A stretch of DNA of 64,000 nucleotides, taken from assembly GCA_022539475.1 (NCBI GenBank), contig VCMS01000130.1, positions 224,229-288,228 on the forward strand, written 5' to 3'. Below the pieces are notes generated by a model. That model was not told the DNA's origin. It was given only the letters and a program-made list of their open reading frames with translations, and made no database searches. Position 1 is the first letter of the stretch; each line of letters starts with the position of its first letter. The stretch comes from Gracilaria domingensis (lineage: Eukaryota > Rhodophyta > Florideophyceae > Gracilariales > Gracilariaceae). This document shows positions 18,949-29,035 of the stretch, piece by piece. A program made the position numbers and the translations under genes.

Positions 18949-21090
18949 ATGTGGCTGCGTCTTCGCGCTTCCTCTCGTTCCGCCCTTCGTCCCACCTCAG
19001 CCGTAGCCTTCTGCGCCGCCTCAGCCCTTGCCGACACCCCGTCATCTGAGCTGCATCTCCTCCGTTCCCGCACATCAAACGCCTCTCAACTCTCGCCAAC
19101 TAACCTTCGTCGCTTGTTGCAATCGCTTCAAATAGACCACGAGTCATTTGTAAACGCCTTATTCCTCCTTGTGGACGTGAACCAAACCGGTCGCGCTAAC
19201 GTGCACAACTTACTCATTCTGTACGCCTTGTTTCGTCAGCTTGCGTTCGCAGACCCTCATGCGCTTCGCTTTGCATTGCAGAATGTCGTCTACTTCGTAT
19301 TCACCGCCGCTGCAGGTTCCGACACCGCCACTTCACTGTCCTGGCCCCAGTGGTTGCACTTCGCATCCGAGTTAGGCCACCACATTGGCGGACCCGACTC
19401 GCTTCCATGCGAGCACACGCTGGCGCAGCTACGAAGCGCATGGCCTGCACTGAGTGCACTCTCCACTTCGATCAGCTACGAGAAATTTGTCTTCATGTTA
19501 CGTAATTGCGACGGTGGACTCTTGCTCAACCTTCGTGCAATGTCATTCATCTTTGTATCGGGGGTCGTTGACGAAGCTCACACTCTTCATCAAATGCCTG
19601 CGTGGAATGAACCAGTAGAAGATAGTCGCTTCCTGAGCCAGTTTGTCACTCATGCCATTGTCTCTCGTGTCAATGCTTGTCAGGGGCAAAGTGGCAGTGG
19701 TTCACGGTCTTCCTCTTCTTCAATAATCGCTAAATCGATGCCCCACCAGCCGTTGCTGTCGGGCGATCACGTGTCGGATATTGAACCAGGCCAGGAGCTA
19801 GAGGCACCTGCTGCCACAAGCTGTCCCAGTGGTGAAACAGAGCACCAGTCTGTGGTGCCGATGAAATACTTTCAAGACAGACAAGGATCTTCTTCCATTC
19901 GACAGAAACCATTTTCATTTCCACAGAGTCGATCCTCTAATATCAGCTCGAAAGCTCTCACTTCGTTCGCGGTAACAGTGAGTCGCTCCAGTCTTTCTAG
20001 AGGCAAATCTCCGTTTCATATTGATTTTTCTTCGCTCAAACTTGGTGAGAGGCTTGGGTCAGGGTCCTACGGGGACGTATTCAAAGGTACTTTTCTGATG
20101 ACTCCGGTTGCAGTTAAGGTCTTTAATATCAATATTCAAACGGAGGCGGCTGAGAGCAACAAGAACCCCTCAGTTCTTTCCCGAATGTCCACGATGAGGA
20201 AGTTGCAGCGGTTTGCAAGCCTAAGATCGCAAAACAAGTACAGAGATTTTGTGCGTGAGGTTGAGATGATGAGCCTTGTTCGTCATCCTAATTTGGTTTT
20301 GTACATGGGTGCCTGTGGTGATCCGTTCACACCTCTCTGTATCGTGTCGGAGTTATTCAGCGGAGGTTCTTTATACGACTACTTGCATAATGAACGCTAT
20401 TCTCATCTAGACCGATATGTCGCTGTCAGTATTTCCCTGTGCATTGCACGGGGCATGTTTTATTTGCATTCCAGCAAACCAAGCATTCTCCATAGAGATT
20501 TGAAATCGAACAACGTATTGCTGAGCGAGAGAAAGGGAGCAGATGGAGTTCCACATGTGGCAATTTGTGATTTTGGTCAATGTCAGTTGTTTGGACATGA
20601 AGGAGAATGTGAAATGGGTACTGCTGCTTATATGTCTCCCAATGTGATTAATCACGAAGGGTACGAGAAAAGAGATGATGCCTACAGCTTTGGCATTCTA
20701 CTTCACGAAATTTTTACTGGTGCAGTTCCGTTCGAGGGTATGACCCCCATGCAGATTATGTATCAAGTTGGGTCCGAGGGCCTACGACCAAAGTGCGATA
20801 GAGACGAAGGCATTCCAGAGGAAATAATGCGACTGGTTGAAGATTGTTGGAATGAAGACAAAGAGAAGAGACCACTGTTTGATTACATTATTGCAAGACT
20901 TGAACTGTTTGAAGCCAGCGTGATTAAGGAACGGGAAGCAGAAGAAACTCAGCAACTTGCAATGGACCCCGCTGGTTTGAAGAGTTTACCGCAACTAGAT
21001 GACACAGAGTTTCTAAAGAAAGTATCTCTCGCTGCCTCATCGGTGAGCTCGGGAAGGGCAGTATCGCCTCAAGGATCCCCCCACCACTAG
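18949..21090 (+). CDS. TKL-type (Raf/CTR1-like) protein kinase
   Basis: This 713-residue protein has a C-terminal kinase domain (about 360-650) of tyrosine-kinase-like Ser/Thr type. It shows the glycine loop GSGSYG (370-375), catalytic Lys390 in VAVK, HRDLKSNN (515-522) and DFG (541-543). The segment GTAAYMSPN stands where GTxxWMAPE is usual, so the APE glutamate is Asn565. An insert of about 35 basic residues lies between Lys390 and the C-helix. The N-terminal 230 residues are alpha-helical with faint EF-hand character and no clear calcium loop. The first 28 residues (MWLRLRASSRSALRPTS...) resemble an organelle transit peptide. A Ser-rich linker joins the two halves. The substrate is unknown. 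The kinase appears catalytically competent. Confidence 0.85.
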   Translation: MWLRLRASSRSALRPTSAVAFCAASALADTPSSELHLLRSRTSNASQLSPTNLRRLLQSLQIDHESFVNALFLLVDVNQTGRANVHNLLILYALFRQLAFADPHALRFALQNVVYFVFTAAAGSDTATSLSWPQWLHFASELGHHIGGPDSLPCEHTLAQLRSAWPALSALSTSISYEKFVFMLRNCDGGLLLNLRAMSFIFVSGVVDEAHTLHQMPAWNEPVEDSRFLSQFVTHAIVSRVNACQGQSGSGSRSSSSSIIAKSMPHQPLLSGDHVSDIEPGQELEAPAATSCPSGETEHQSVVPMKYFQDRQGSSSIRQKPFSFPQSRSSNISSKALTSFAVTVSRSSLSRGKSPFHIDFSSLKLGERLGSGSYGDVFKGTFLMTPVAVKVFNINIQTEAAESNKNPSVLSRMSTMRKLQRFASLRSQNKYRDFVREVEMMSLVRHPNLVLYMGACGDPFTPLCIVSELFSGGSLYDYLHNERYSHLDRYVAVSISLCIARGMFYLHSSKPSILHRDLKSNNVLLSERKGADGVPHVAICDFGQCQLFGHEGECEMGTAAYMSPNVINHEGYEKRDDAYSFGILLHEIFTGAVPFEGMTPMQIMYQVGSEGLRPKCDRDEGIPEEIMRLVEDCWNEDKEKRPLFDYIIARLELFEASVIKEREAEETQQLAMDPAGLKSLPQLDDTEFLKKVSLAASSVSSGRAVSPQGSPHH

Positions 21091-21129
21091 TTGGTAAGAG
21101 CCCCAAGTGAAGGACGTGGAAATGCAGAT

Positions 21130-21360
21130 GATCCGCTGATCCGCAGCGGATCGTGATAACTACGAAAGTTCAACAAAGACAGGTCGAAAACTTCTCGTTT
21201 TGGCGAACATGTCGTAGATATCTAGTCGCGACAAATTCCATTGAGGGGCACTCCTAGGCTAGGAGTCCTAGCTGGGTGTCAATCTTCACAGTGGGCAGAA
21301 AATTTCTACTAGAAATTAGAAACCATGCGCAATGCGCATGTAGTTTAGCTAACTAGCTAA
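21130..21360. repeat. Cluster of short perfect inverted repeats
   Basis: Within 231 bp downstream of the kinase gene lie seven palindromes or hairpins: 21130-21152 (8-bp arms, with an overlapping second pairing), 21215-21224 (tagatatcta), 21225-21232 (gtcgcgac), 21251-21265 (6-bp arms), 21301-21317 (aatttct/agaaatt), 21324-21340 (catgcgc/gcgcatg) and 21345-21360 (ttagct/agctaa). They have different sequences, so they are not copies of one repeat. Confidence 0.8.
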
Positions 21361-22456
21361 GAATTGCAAGCTTCGCAGTACAGTACTTGCCCCAAATCAT
21401 AGCACCCGGTGCTCGGGATACCACCTTGTTGTCGCGAGGTTTGAACTCTGCCTGAGGAAGGGCATACTCGTGAGGCGGAGGTTGCACCCTTGTCATAGTT
21501 CCAGCCGAGACTTTGGCCGCAAATGAGGAGGACCACTGCAGTAGCGCAGGATTCGTGAAACCGGAAAGCCCACCTTCCCGAATTAAACAGATATAAATCC
21601 TTGTTGACTCCACTATATCAGTCCCAGTCCCATTTGGCATAGGATCAGCCTCAACAAGGTGGACAACAGGAGGGCATTTATGACAGATTTTCTTCGACCA
21701 TTGCTCTGATTCCGGCTGGAGTCCAACCAGAGTCCAACTTCTTAACCAACCACAAGACCTAACAGAACAAGTGTTCTGTAGCTTGGCATTGGCGCTGAGA
21801 TGTGCGTATAAATACAGGGCTTTCACGAATTTCTATTTCTGGAGAGTAAATGGTTCAGCATCAGAGTACGGCTCGTTCCGTACGAGATATGTTGTGTCAG
21901 TGACTTCAAAGGTACCCGATTCGCGAGGGGCGAAGGTCTTGTGCCGTTTTGCTGACGCGAATGCATAATGTCTCTTTCCACTTTGCACAGAAAGGAGTAG
22001 CCCTTTCCCCTTGCTGATTGAGGGAATGGGGGCAGTGCATACTGAAATGATATCTTCACTTGCCATACGGATACAAAGTTCAATGCAGATAGCGTTAGAT
22101 GCTCTCTTTCATTGGCACCGAACATCGCATTGTTGTAGAGGTCTGTTTTGAACTAGAACATACGAGGTGCGCGCAAAAGAGCAAGGAGCATCTTTACGTG
22201 AAACTGTTTACCAAACAGAATATGGTGCACATATGATACCCTTGGTAGAAACAAACCTTTGTACAAGAAATGATAAGAAAGTGTAAACGAACTGGAGAGA
22301 AAAAGTCAGTGCAGAGTAGATAGTGGGGATAAAAAGTGGTGTGAACAATCCGGCGCACAGGGCATCTCAACGAACAGACAAGCTGAGATGGCAGTATACT
22401 GCCTCGAAAAGAGAAAGGCTTGTGGAAAGCGTTGAGTTGAGAAACAAAAGGAAAAA
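21361..22456. other. Intergenic, no gene seen
   Basis: This is about 1.1 kb between the hairpin cluster and the membrane-protein gene. A 157-codon minus-strand ORF (21353-21826) lacks any motif. Otherwise this is likely 3' UTR and spacer. Confidence 0.4.
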
Positions 22457-23461
22457 CTATAAATTGAGGGCGCAGCATCCGAGATTACATCGAAACTTGG
22501 GTTCTGAATAACTTGTAGAGGTGCGACTGCGTCTGGCTGGTCTCGTATATCGGAAGTAGCTGGTGGTACGAGTCGGTGGAGCATTAGAACGGAAAGTACG
22601 AGAGCGATACGAAGTGTCAGTCGTGCTCGGATCCCATTCATCAATTCGAATCAAACCCATGACAATGATAATGACACAGAAGAACAAGTAGAACAGAAGA
22701 TGTGTGAAGGGCACCTGCAGCTCCGAATAATTGGACAAGCAAGCTCCAGTAGGTCCGCCGCCAATCCAGTAGATACTGACATTGATAATGAGAACCGGTA
22801 CGGTATAAATGGCTCGAATAAGGATGTAAGCACGCATATTAATCTGAATGGAAGCATTGGTATCAGTAGTTCCTGACGTGCTCGTATCATCATCATCGTC
22901 ATCGCGCTCCGCAAAGCAACGAAGAAACAAGAACAAAATCTCAAAACACAGCTCCAGCAGCAAAACAATCTGCATGCGAAACAATGGACCGCCGCACTCC
23001 GAAAGCGGTGGAATGGCAGTGACCTCAAAATCCGGCTGCGACGGAACAACGCCTCCGTCCGTAATCGGCACGGGCTGCTGTACCGGCGCCACCGGCGGCG
23101 GAGAAGGCGGCGCCGGAGGTTGCGGACTCGGCGCGGGCGTCGGCGAAGGCCGCTGCGGCAGCGGCGACAACACCGGCTGCACAATCTGCCTCGCCGCCAC
23201 CGGCCGCCGCACAGCCCCCCCGTCACGCAGCGGGCGCGCGACGACCTGCAACGCGACACGGCCGCCGGGAACCGGCACCAACGCATGAACAAACAACAGC
23301 AAGCAAAGCGCGCCAAGCCCACTCGAAGCGCGCTCACTCGGAACAAGCCGCGCCTCAGCGACAGCACGCCGCCAAACACAAGCACCCACAGCGGCGCCGC
23401 CACGGCCGCCGGAAGCGCGCCATCTGCAGTTGTGACCGACGTCGGCATCGTTCCTAGCCAT
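22457..23461 (-). CDS. Multi-pass membrane protein, proline-rich linker
   Basis: The product is 334 residues from the ATG at 23461; the frame also has an ATG at 23593 that would add 44 Arg-rich residues. Four hydrophobic segments are visible, in order: an N-terminal one (GLGALCLLLFVHALVPV), and three in the C-terminal half (around MQIVLLLELCFEILFLFL, ILIRAIYTVPVLIINVSIYW and HLLFYLFFCVIIIVMGLI). A 60-residue Pro/Ser/Gln linker follows the first, and a run of six Asp lies after the second. The tail is Arg/Ser/Thr-rich and probably cytosolic. I recognise no family. It is divergent from the radical SAM gene with 485 bp between start codons. Confidence 0.65.
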   Translation of the reverse strand: MARNDADVGHNCRWRASGGRGGAAVGACVWRRAVAEARLVPSERASSGLGALCLLLFVHALVPVPGGRVALQVVARPLRDGGAVRRPVAARQIVQPVLSPLPQRPSPTPAPSPQPPAPPSPPPVAPVQQPVPITDGGVVPSQPDFEVTAIPPLSECGGPLFRMQIVLLLELCFEILFLFLRCFAERDDDDDDTSTSGTTDTNASIQINMRAYILIRAIYTVPVLIINVSIYWIGGGPTGACLSNYSELQVPFTHLLFYLFFCVIIIVMGLIRIDEWDPSTTDTSYRSRTFRSNAPPTRTTSYFRYTRPARRSRTSTSYSEPKFRCNLGCCALNL

Positions 23462-23946
23462 CGCCGCGCGGCGCGTCGCGGCGGCGCGCCGACCTGGTCC
23501 GCAGGTAAGCACGCGCTGCGGGAGGCGCACAGGCGCGCGCACTGGCGCATGGCCCCAGCTTGTAACGGACACAACCCCAGCTCGGGCCGGCATGAATCAC
23601 GTGCCGTGCCACGGCGCACACGCGCGCCACGCGGCGCGCACGTCGCATGCGCGCGCGCGCCGTGTTGCGCCGAATCTGCGCGCGCCAATGGCAGCGCGCG
23701 ACGGCAACGTGTATTCTGCCAACCACAACATGCAACATTACGGCGGGCGTTCACCGTCCGCTGCTGCGCTGCGCTGCATGCCAACTGCATGCGTGCTCGA
23801 CCGCGTGCTCCATTTCTCTCGAGATGCGCCACATCGCCAGCCTTCGCTCTGGACGCATATCTGAGTAGATACCGCCGAGCTTCCCCACCGCGGCTCTGTT
23901 CACCAGAGTCCGTCCCCACACTCCGCTGCTGCTCCCCGTCCCCATC
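23462..23946. promoter_or_regulatory. GC-rich divergent promoter region
   Basis: This is 485 bp between two head-to-head start codons. It is strongly GC-rich with alternating GCGCGC/CGCGCG runs (for example near 23640-23660) and several CACGTG/GCATGC cores. It probably serves both genes. Confidence 0.45.
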
Positions 23947-25572
23947 ATGACGAGCTCTGCCTTCGTCTCGTCGACTCCGTTGCCGTTCGCTGCTGCAAAC
24001 GCGCTCCCGCCCCGTCGCACCTGCATGACCGCCGCGCCGCCCCGCACCACCCCCGCCGATCACGCGCGTCCCAATCCGCTGAGCCCTCTCCACACTCGCT
24101 TCCAAGCCTTCGTCTCCGCGCTGGGCCGCGTTGAGGCGCTCTCACGTCCTGGCACGCTGTCCAGTGAAGCCCGTTGGGGCGAGCTCCTGCCGCACGCCAA
24201 GACCCCCTCGCAGATGCTCGGCCGAATGTCGCCTGGCTGCGAGGGCACCAAGGGCGTCTTCCCCCGCTGTAACTTTGCCTGCAAGCCATGCTATCACTCT
24301 TCCACGGCAAATTCCGTGCGCGTCGATGGCGCCCATACTCTAGTAAACGTAGCTCGTCAGATGCAGCTTCTCCAAAGTCAACGCGGCCCGTCCGCACACT
24401 GTCAGCTCATTGGTGGCGAAGTCTCGCTGCTTCCTCCGGAAGACCATGCCATGGCTTTGGAAACCATGCGATTCTTTGGCCGCATTCCAATGAGCTTCAC
24501 GCATGGCGATTTCGACTATGACTATCTTCAACGTCTCGCCGTGGATCAAACCAATCATCCGCGCTTTGATCGTCTCGACTTTGCTGTGCACTTCGATATG
24601 GGAATGCGCGGTCGTCGAGGCGCCTCCCATGTGCAAAATGAAATGGACCTTATGCCGTTCCGACGTCGCTTCGTAGACATGTTCGAACGATTACGTCAAG
24701 AGTACGGTGTAAACCACAACTTAGCTCACAACATGACAGTGCAGCCATCCAATCTATCGCAAATAGCAGACGCCGTACGCGAGATTAAGTCCATGGGATT
24801 CCGCATGATGTCGTTCCAGCCGGCGGCTTTGCAGGGTGCAGAGAGACGTCGTGTGTCCAACCTTCGTACCATCGCCGATGACCATGGCCAGATCGTCTGG
24901 GAACAGATAGAAAAAGGCATGGGTATGCGCCTCCCATATGCTCTGTTCCAAATGGGCGATGAACGTTGCAATCGCTTTTGCCTTTGCGGGGTTGTAGGAA
25001 CTCGTTCAAAGGAGGAGCATAAGCGTATCTTTTTGTTCTTCGATGACCAGTGTCCCGAGGACGTGCGCGTTCGGGACCTCATTATGTCTGAGATTGGCAA
25101 TGTTGTCTTGAAACCATCGGTCTTACTCTTGAAACTAATTCGAACAATTCTTGGCAAACCATGGCTTATCGCCCCAGCCTTTTCGTATCTGACCCGTATG
25201 CTGAACAGAGCTGGTGGACTATGGGCGGTTTTGCGTCACGGCCTTCAGCCGCTTTTCATTGTTATGCATCGGTTCATGGACGCTGACGACGTGAACAAGG
25301 CGTGGGAGTTCATGCAGAACGGAGTAGCACCGGATGATCCAAGAGTGGAAGCCGCTGGGCCGCGCATTCGGGAGACCATAGAGCGTTTGCATTCATGTGC
25401 GTATAGTATGGCAAACCCCGAGCGAGGTAGCATTGTGCCTGCATGCGTGCAACATAGTGTATACGACCCGGAAGAAAACATCGAACTGGCGCAAGAACTT
25501 CCGTTGCGAGAGCCAGCCAGATCAGCATCTGAGGTGAAGTTGGACCTTTCGAAGGGTTCGGGCCTGGCGTGA
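23947..25572 (+). CDS. Radical SAM protein, probable plastid targeting
   Basis: The product is 541 residues. Residues 1-45 are Ala/Ser/Thr/Pro/Arg-rich with almost no acidic residues, like an organelle transit peptide. Cys108-x3-Cys112-x2-Cys115 (RCNFACKPC) is the [4Fe-4S] motif of radical SAM enzymes, and IGGEVSLL near 150 matches the SAM-binding GGE motif. Such enzymes make a 5'-deoxyadenosyl radical. The family-specific reaction is not evident, and there is no SPASM motif I can place. Later Cys residues (CNRFCLCG, about 346-352) could bind another cluster. The sequence feels bacterial in style, suggesting an endosymbiotic or transferred origin, which is inference only. The first ATG is used, with a clean single exon. 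Confidence 0.78.
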   Translation: MTSSAFVSSTPLPFAAANALPPRRTCMTAAPPRTTPADHARPNPLSPLHTRFQAFVSALGRVEALSRPGTLSSEARWGELLPHAKTPSQMLGRMSPGCEGTKGVFPRCNFACKPCYHSSTANSVRVDGAHTLVNVARQMQLLQSQRGPSAHCQLIGGEVSLLPPEDHAMALETMRFFGRIPMSFTHGDFDYDYLQRLAVDQTNHPRFDRLDFAVHFDMGMRGRRGASHVQNEMDLMPFRRRFVDMFERLRQEYGVNHNLAHNMTVQPSNLSQIADAVREIKSMGFRMMSFQPAALQGAERRRVSNLRTIADDHGQIVWEQIEKGMGMRLPYALFQMGDERCNRFCLCGVVGTRSKEEHKRIFLFFDDQCPEDVRVRDLIMSEIGNVVLKPSVLLLKLIRTILGKPWLIAPAFSYLTRMLNRAGGLWAVLRHGLQPLFIVMHRFMDADDVNKAWEFMQNGVAPDDPRVEAAGPRIRETIERLHSCAYSMANPERGSIVPACVQHSVYDPEENIELAQELPLREPARSASEVKLDLSKGSGLA

Positions 25573-26307
25573 ACCCGACTGTATTGCAATTTTCGATTAT
25601 GAGCGAATCGCTCAGAACGCAGTTCGTCTGCTAGGCGGTTATCCTTGTATACAATTGATCGAATGAAAAACATTGTTGTATGGAACAGAAGGTATACTGA
25701 GCAGCACTGAGTGCACCAATCATCGCCTGCGTCATGGTTGGGATATATGTATGTGCCGAAGGTAAAGAGGGCCAAGGGTTTCGCCCCTGAAATAGGTGTA
25801 CTCCTGTTTACTACATAGTGCCTTCGCAGATAAATGAGCTCACAGATCAGTTCATCTTTCCAGCCATCAGCTTTCGAAACTAAAACGCACCTAATGCGAA
25901 TCTGTGGTCTCCCTCAAGATGGAGCCCGAAAGAACCAGATGCCTCCCACTGCGGCGATAGTAGTTACTGTTCCACCAGCCTTGACCTAAGCTTGGTAGTC
26001 ATTAATCGGGATGAGGTGACTAAATCCCTCTTGCCCCAAAACGAACCCTCCAACAGAATCAATGCGCGGCACCAACGCAGTTTGGCTCCGATCACGATTC
26101 ACATTACTTTGTGCACCATGTCGCCTACGGGTCGCCCTCGTTGAGCACTGCCGCGAGATCAAATCTGAGGCGCGTAGAGGACGATGCTCTCCAGGCAACT
26201 TCGGTATATGATACGCGTGGCGTCCTCATATTCCGTAGAGCGCTACTCTTCAAGTACGCGACATGTGCAGACAGTTCTGTACGTCACGACCCATTCGGAA
26301 TGCCTCT
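25573..26307. other. Intergenic, convergent 3' ends
   Basis: This is 735 bp between the convergent radical SAM and helicase genes. Only shadow or short ORFs occur, and no feature is recognised. Confidence 0.4.
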
Positions 26308-28707
26308 TCATACGCCGCGAAATCCAACGGCATACGCATCTCTTGCATATGCATCCCACATGTCATAAGGTTCATCTTCTGCACAGCTAACATCCATTTG
26401 CTCTTGCTGATCGGTCTTCTTATGACTATCAGAATTCCCTTCACTCCTCGGATGCGGAATTTTTTCTTGCGACTTACTTTTGCTTCCTGGTGCGAGATTC
26501 CGAAATGTGTCTATACCCGTCTCAATCTTCTTCCCTTTTAATGCTTCTGAAGAATAAGTGGAAGGTATGTCATCATTGGGGGGCCTTAGCTGTCTCGACA
26601 CGCCTTTCGGAACGCGAATGTCTTTGGAAACCCTTCTGTCGCTATCGCCCCGACTATAGCAAACTTGGGGACTTCTGGAGGCGAGAGCATTACCGGACGC
26701 TGAGGAAACTGCAGCGGATTTTGGCTTCCGAGATTCATTCGGTTGACGGGCTGGGCGACGATTTCCTGCCTTTAGACTGTTCAGGACTTCGATTTTGGAC
26801 CCAAGGCTTTTCTCCAACATTATCACTTGGTTTCTTTCATCGCTTTCTGTGTTGTACAGCAAGAAAGAAGAACCAACGCGTCCATACCTTCCTGCTCGAC
26901 CGACTCGATGAAGGTATGTGGCGGGTTGATATGGTACATCGAGCTGCAGAATAAGGTCACAATCTTCGAAGTCCAGTCCCCGTGCAAGCAAGTCAGATGC
27001 CACAATGATTTGGAGTTTTCCCTGTTTCATATTCAGTATTGTACGATCTCGTTGGTTCTGATCAAGGCTTGCATTCATTATTGCAGCTCGAAAACCTTCC
27101 TTCTTCAAATGCATCAATATCTTAGCTACGTATCGTTTGTCATTCATGAACAAGATACACAAGCTGAACGACTTATTACAGAGAAGAGCAGTGAGTCGCT
27201 CTAGTTTGGCATTGAGGTTGCCAGGAACAGGTATTTTGTATTGACACACTTTATCGAGTATCGCTCGACGCAGCATGTCAATCTCGTCATTTCCGTGTGT
27301 GGTTGTTGGAAAGCTGAAAAACGCCGGACTTCGCATAACTTTGAGAAGCATGTCTCTCAGCCAAGGCTCAAAAGTTGCCGAGAACGCTACTGTTTGACGA
27401 CGAGAAGGGAGCAGTGCACAAATTTCCGGAACGGAATGAATAAACGCCGATTCCGCGAGACGGTCAGCTTCGTCGAGAACAAGAAGGTTAATATGGTCGA
27501 CGACGAATACTCCCTTCTGAATAAGCGTGATCACGCGACCAGGAGTGCCGATAACAACGTGAGGTGCTGATAACGAAAGTTGTTGCTCATCGACAGCCTC
27601 TGGTATGCCTCCCTTTACAACGAGAGCTCTTGGTTTTGGATTCATGAACTTCGAAAGACTTCGGAAAACCTCTGCCACCTGATCCGTTAGCTCTCGAGTG
27701 GGGACCAATACAAGCGCTGAAGTGAATCCTCTTTTCTTCACGTTAGACACAAGTAAGGACTCGAGAACGATAATGATAAACGCAATAGTCTTTCCGGTCC
27801 CGCTTTTAGCATGGGCAATTATATCGCTTCCAAATCGTCCGCGAGGAATAGCAGCTTGTTGAATTGGACTCGGTTGATGATAGTGCAGAGAATGCAGCGC
27901 GTTCTTAATGGGATGGGACAAATACATGTCAGCAAAATAAAGATTCGGATCGATGTGAATCGAGGTTGGGGTCACAGGATCAGTTGTCACCACTATGATT
28001 GCACTTGCTCCGAGCTTTCGGGGATCCAGGGATCTGTTGTAGTGACGGAGTCGCCGTATTTCATCATGGCTATATGTGTAACGTGACGACATAACTCTTC
28101 TTCTTTTCATTGAGTTCGGTGTAGTTGAAGATAGTTCGTCGTACTTTGCAAGTGATACTTGCGGCTGACCAGAATTAGTGGGGATCGATTCAGGGTTTTG
28201 TGACTGATGCAAAGGCAAAGAACGGACCGATGACTGATTACGCTGCGGTCCTGAATGTTGAGTACTGAGATTGGCAACATCGGACATGGCAGCATCACAT
28301 CGCTGTTGCGGAGTGCTTTCGCTTGCCAAGCCAGCCGTGAAACGCCGCGATGGACCGCAAGTGGGCATTGCGGTGGTGCGCTGAAGCATGTTTCCTGTCG
28401 CTGCGGTGCTCCGTTGTTCCAAGACGGTCTGCAAGCGGTGAAATGTAGCTAGAGCCGGGTTATAAAAGTTTCGACAGTCAAAACAGCTGCGTTGCTGATA
28501 GTCATCTGCCGTGATTTGCTGCTCAATCTCACGAATACGTCGAATCTGTTGCTCATCTACGACGTGCGATTGTGCGTTGTTTTCAAGCCGAGCACGAGGC
28601 ATGGTGACCGCATGAGCAATCGGGTGGCTCGAGGTGGTGGGCAAGGGAGTGAAGTTAGGCTTAGTGGTGTCTTGGACGGGTCCATCGCGGGCAGTATGCT
28701 GTGACAT
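26308..28707 (-). CDS. DEAD-box RNA helicase, DDX20/Gemin3-like
   Basis: This 799-residue ATP-dependent RNA helicase has its core at about 270-640. A Q-motif (QPSPIQQAAIP) is followed by Walker A AKSGTGKT (about 300), PTREL, TPGR, DEAD (about 412), SAT (about 442), ARGLD and HRVGRAGR (about 604). The sequence around DIIAHAKSGTGKT and the surrounding blocks most resemble DDX20/Gemin3, the helicase of the SMN complex that assembles Sm cores on snRNAs, but a related subfamily is possible. The N-terminal 240 residues are disordered and include a CxxC (SCFDCRNF) and a basic patch. The C-terminal 150 residues are Ser/Lys-rich and end in an acidic, aromatic segment (DEPYDMWDAYARDAY). The first ATG is used. 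Confidence 0.85.
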   Translation of the reverse strand: MSQHTARDGPVQDTTKPNFTPLPTTSSHPIAHAVTMPRARLENNAQSHVVDEQQIRRIREIEQQITADDYQQRSCFDCRNFYNPALATFHRLQTVLEQRSTAATGNMLQRTTAMPTCGPSRRFTAGLASESTPQQRCDAAMSDVANLSTQHSGPQRNQSSVRSLPLHQSQNPESIPTNSGQPQVSLAKYDELSSTTPNSMKRRRVMSSRYTYSHDEIRRLRHYNRSLDPRKLGASAIIVVTTDPVTPTSIHIDPNLYFADMYLSHPIKNALHSLHYHQPSPIQQAAIPRGRFGSDIIAHAKSGTGKTIAFIIIVLESLLVSNVKKRGFTSALVLVPTRELTDQVAEVFRSLSKFMNPKPRALVVKGGIPEAVDEQQLSLSAPHVVIGTPGRVITLIQKGVFVVDHINLLVLDEADRLAESAFIHSVPEICALLPSRRQTVAFSATFEPWLRDMLLKVMRSPAFFSFPTTTHGNDEIDMLRRAILDKVCQYKIPVPGNLNAKLERLTALLCNKSFSLCILFMNDKRYVAKILMHLKKEGFRAAIMNASLDQNQRDRTILNMKQGKLQIIVASDLLARGLDFEDCDLILQLDVPYQPATYLHRVGRAGRYGRVGSSFLLYNTESDERNQVIMLEKSLGSKIEVLNSLKAGNRRPARQPNESRKPKSAAVSSASGNALASRSPQVCYSRGDSDRRVSKDIRVPKGVSRQLRPPNDDIPSTYSSEALKGKKIETGIDTFRNLAPGSKSKSQEKIPHPRSEGNSDSHKKTDQQEQMDVSCAEDEPYDMWDAYARDAYAVGFRGV

Positions 28708-29035
28708 GGGCTGTATTGACGTTCCATGGAGGAGCAGGCGCTGGTTGCGGTTCGAGCGCTACCAACTGCAGTTTTCACGGTGATAGCTTGATCTCTGTGT
28801 CACATGTACAGCGAAAAAAGCTTGCAGGGAGGCTTGCACAGAGGGCTGTATTTCAGGCTGAAGGCTTGAAGTCCAACGCAAACGATATCAACGTTACCCT
28901 ACTAGCAGTTTACAGTCAAATTACGTTAACGGAAACAAATCATGTTTGAATATTTTCTTAACAAAAAACAGAACAAGCGAATTTCAACTCGGCGAAGAAG
29001 CCTCCCCGTGGCGATCATCCTCATCATTCATTCAT
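28708..29035. other. Helicase promoter and PP2C 3' end
   Basis: This is 328 bp between two minus-strand genes. It includes the helicase promoter and, at 29025-29045, an (ATTC)n microsatellite. The repeat runs into the PP2C stop codon. Confidence 0.5.

Noticed and set aside
22651-24105. 484-codon minus-strand ORF and long plus-strand ORF 23120-23950
   Set aside because: Both are Arg/Cys/Ala-rich shadows of the membrane-protein gene and its GC-rich promoter.
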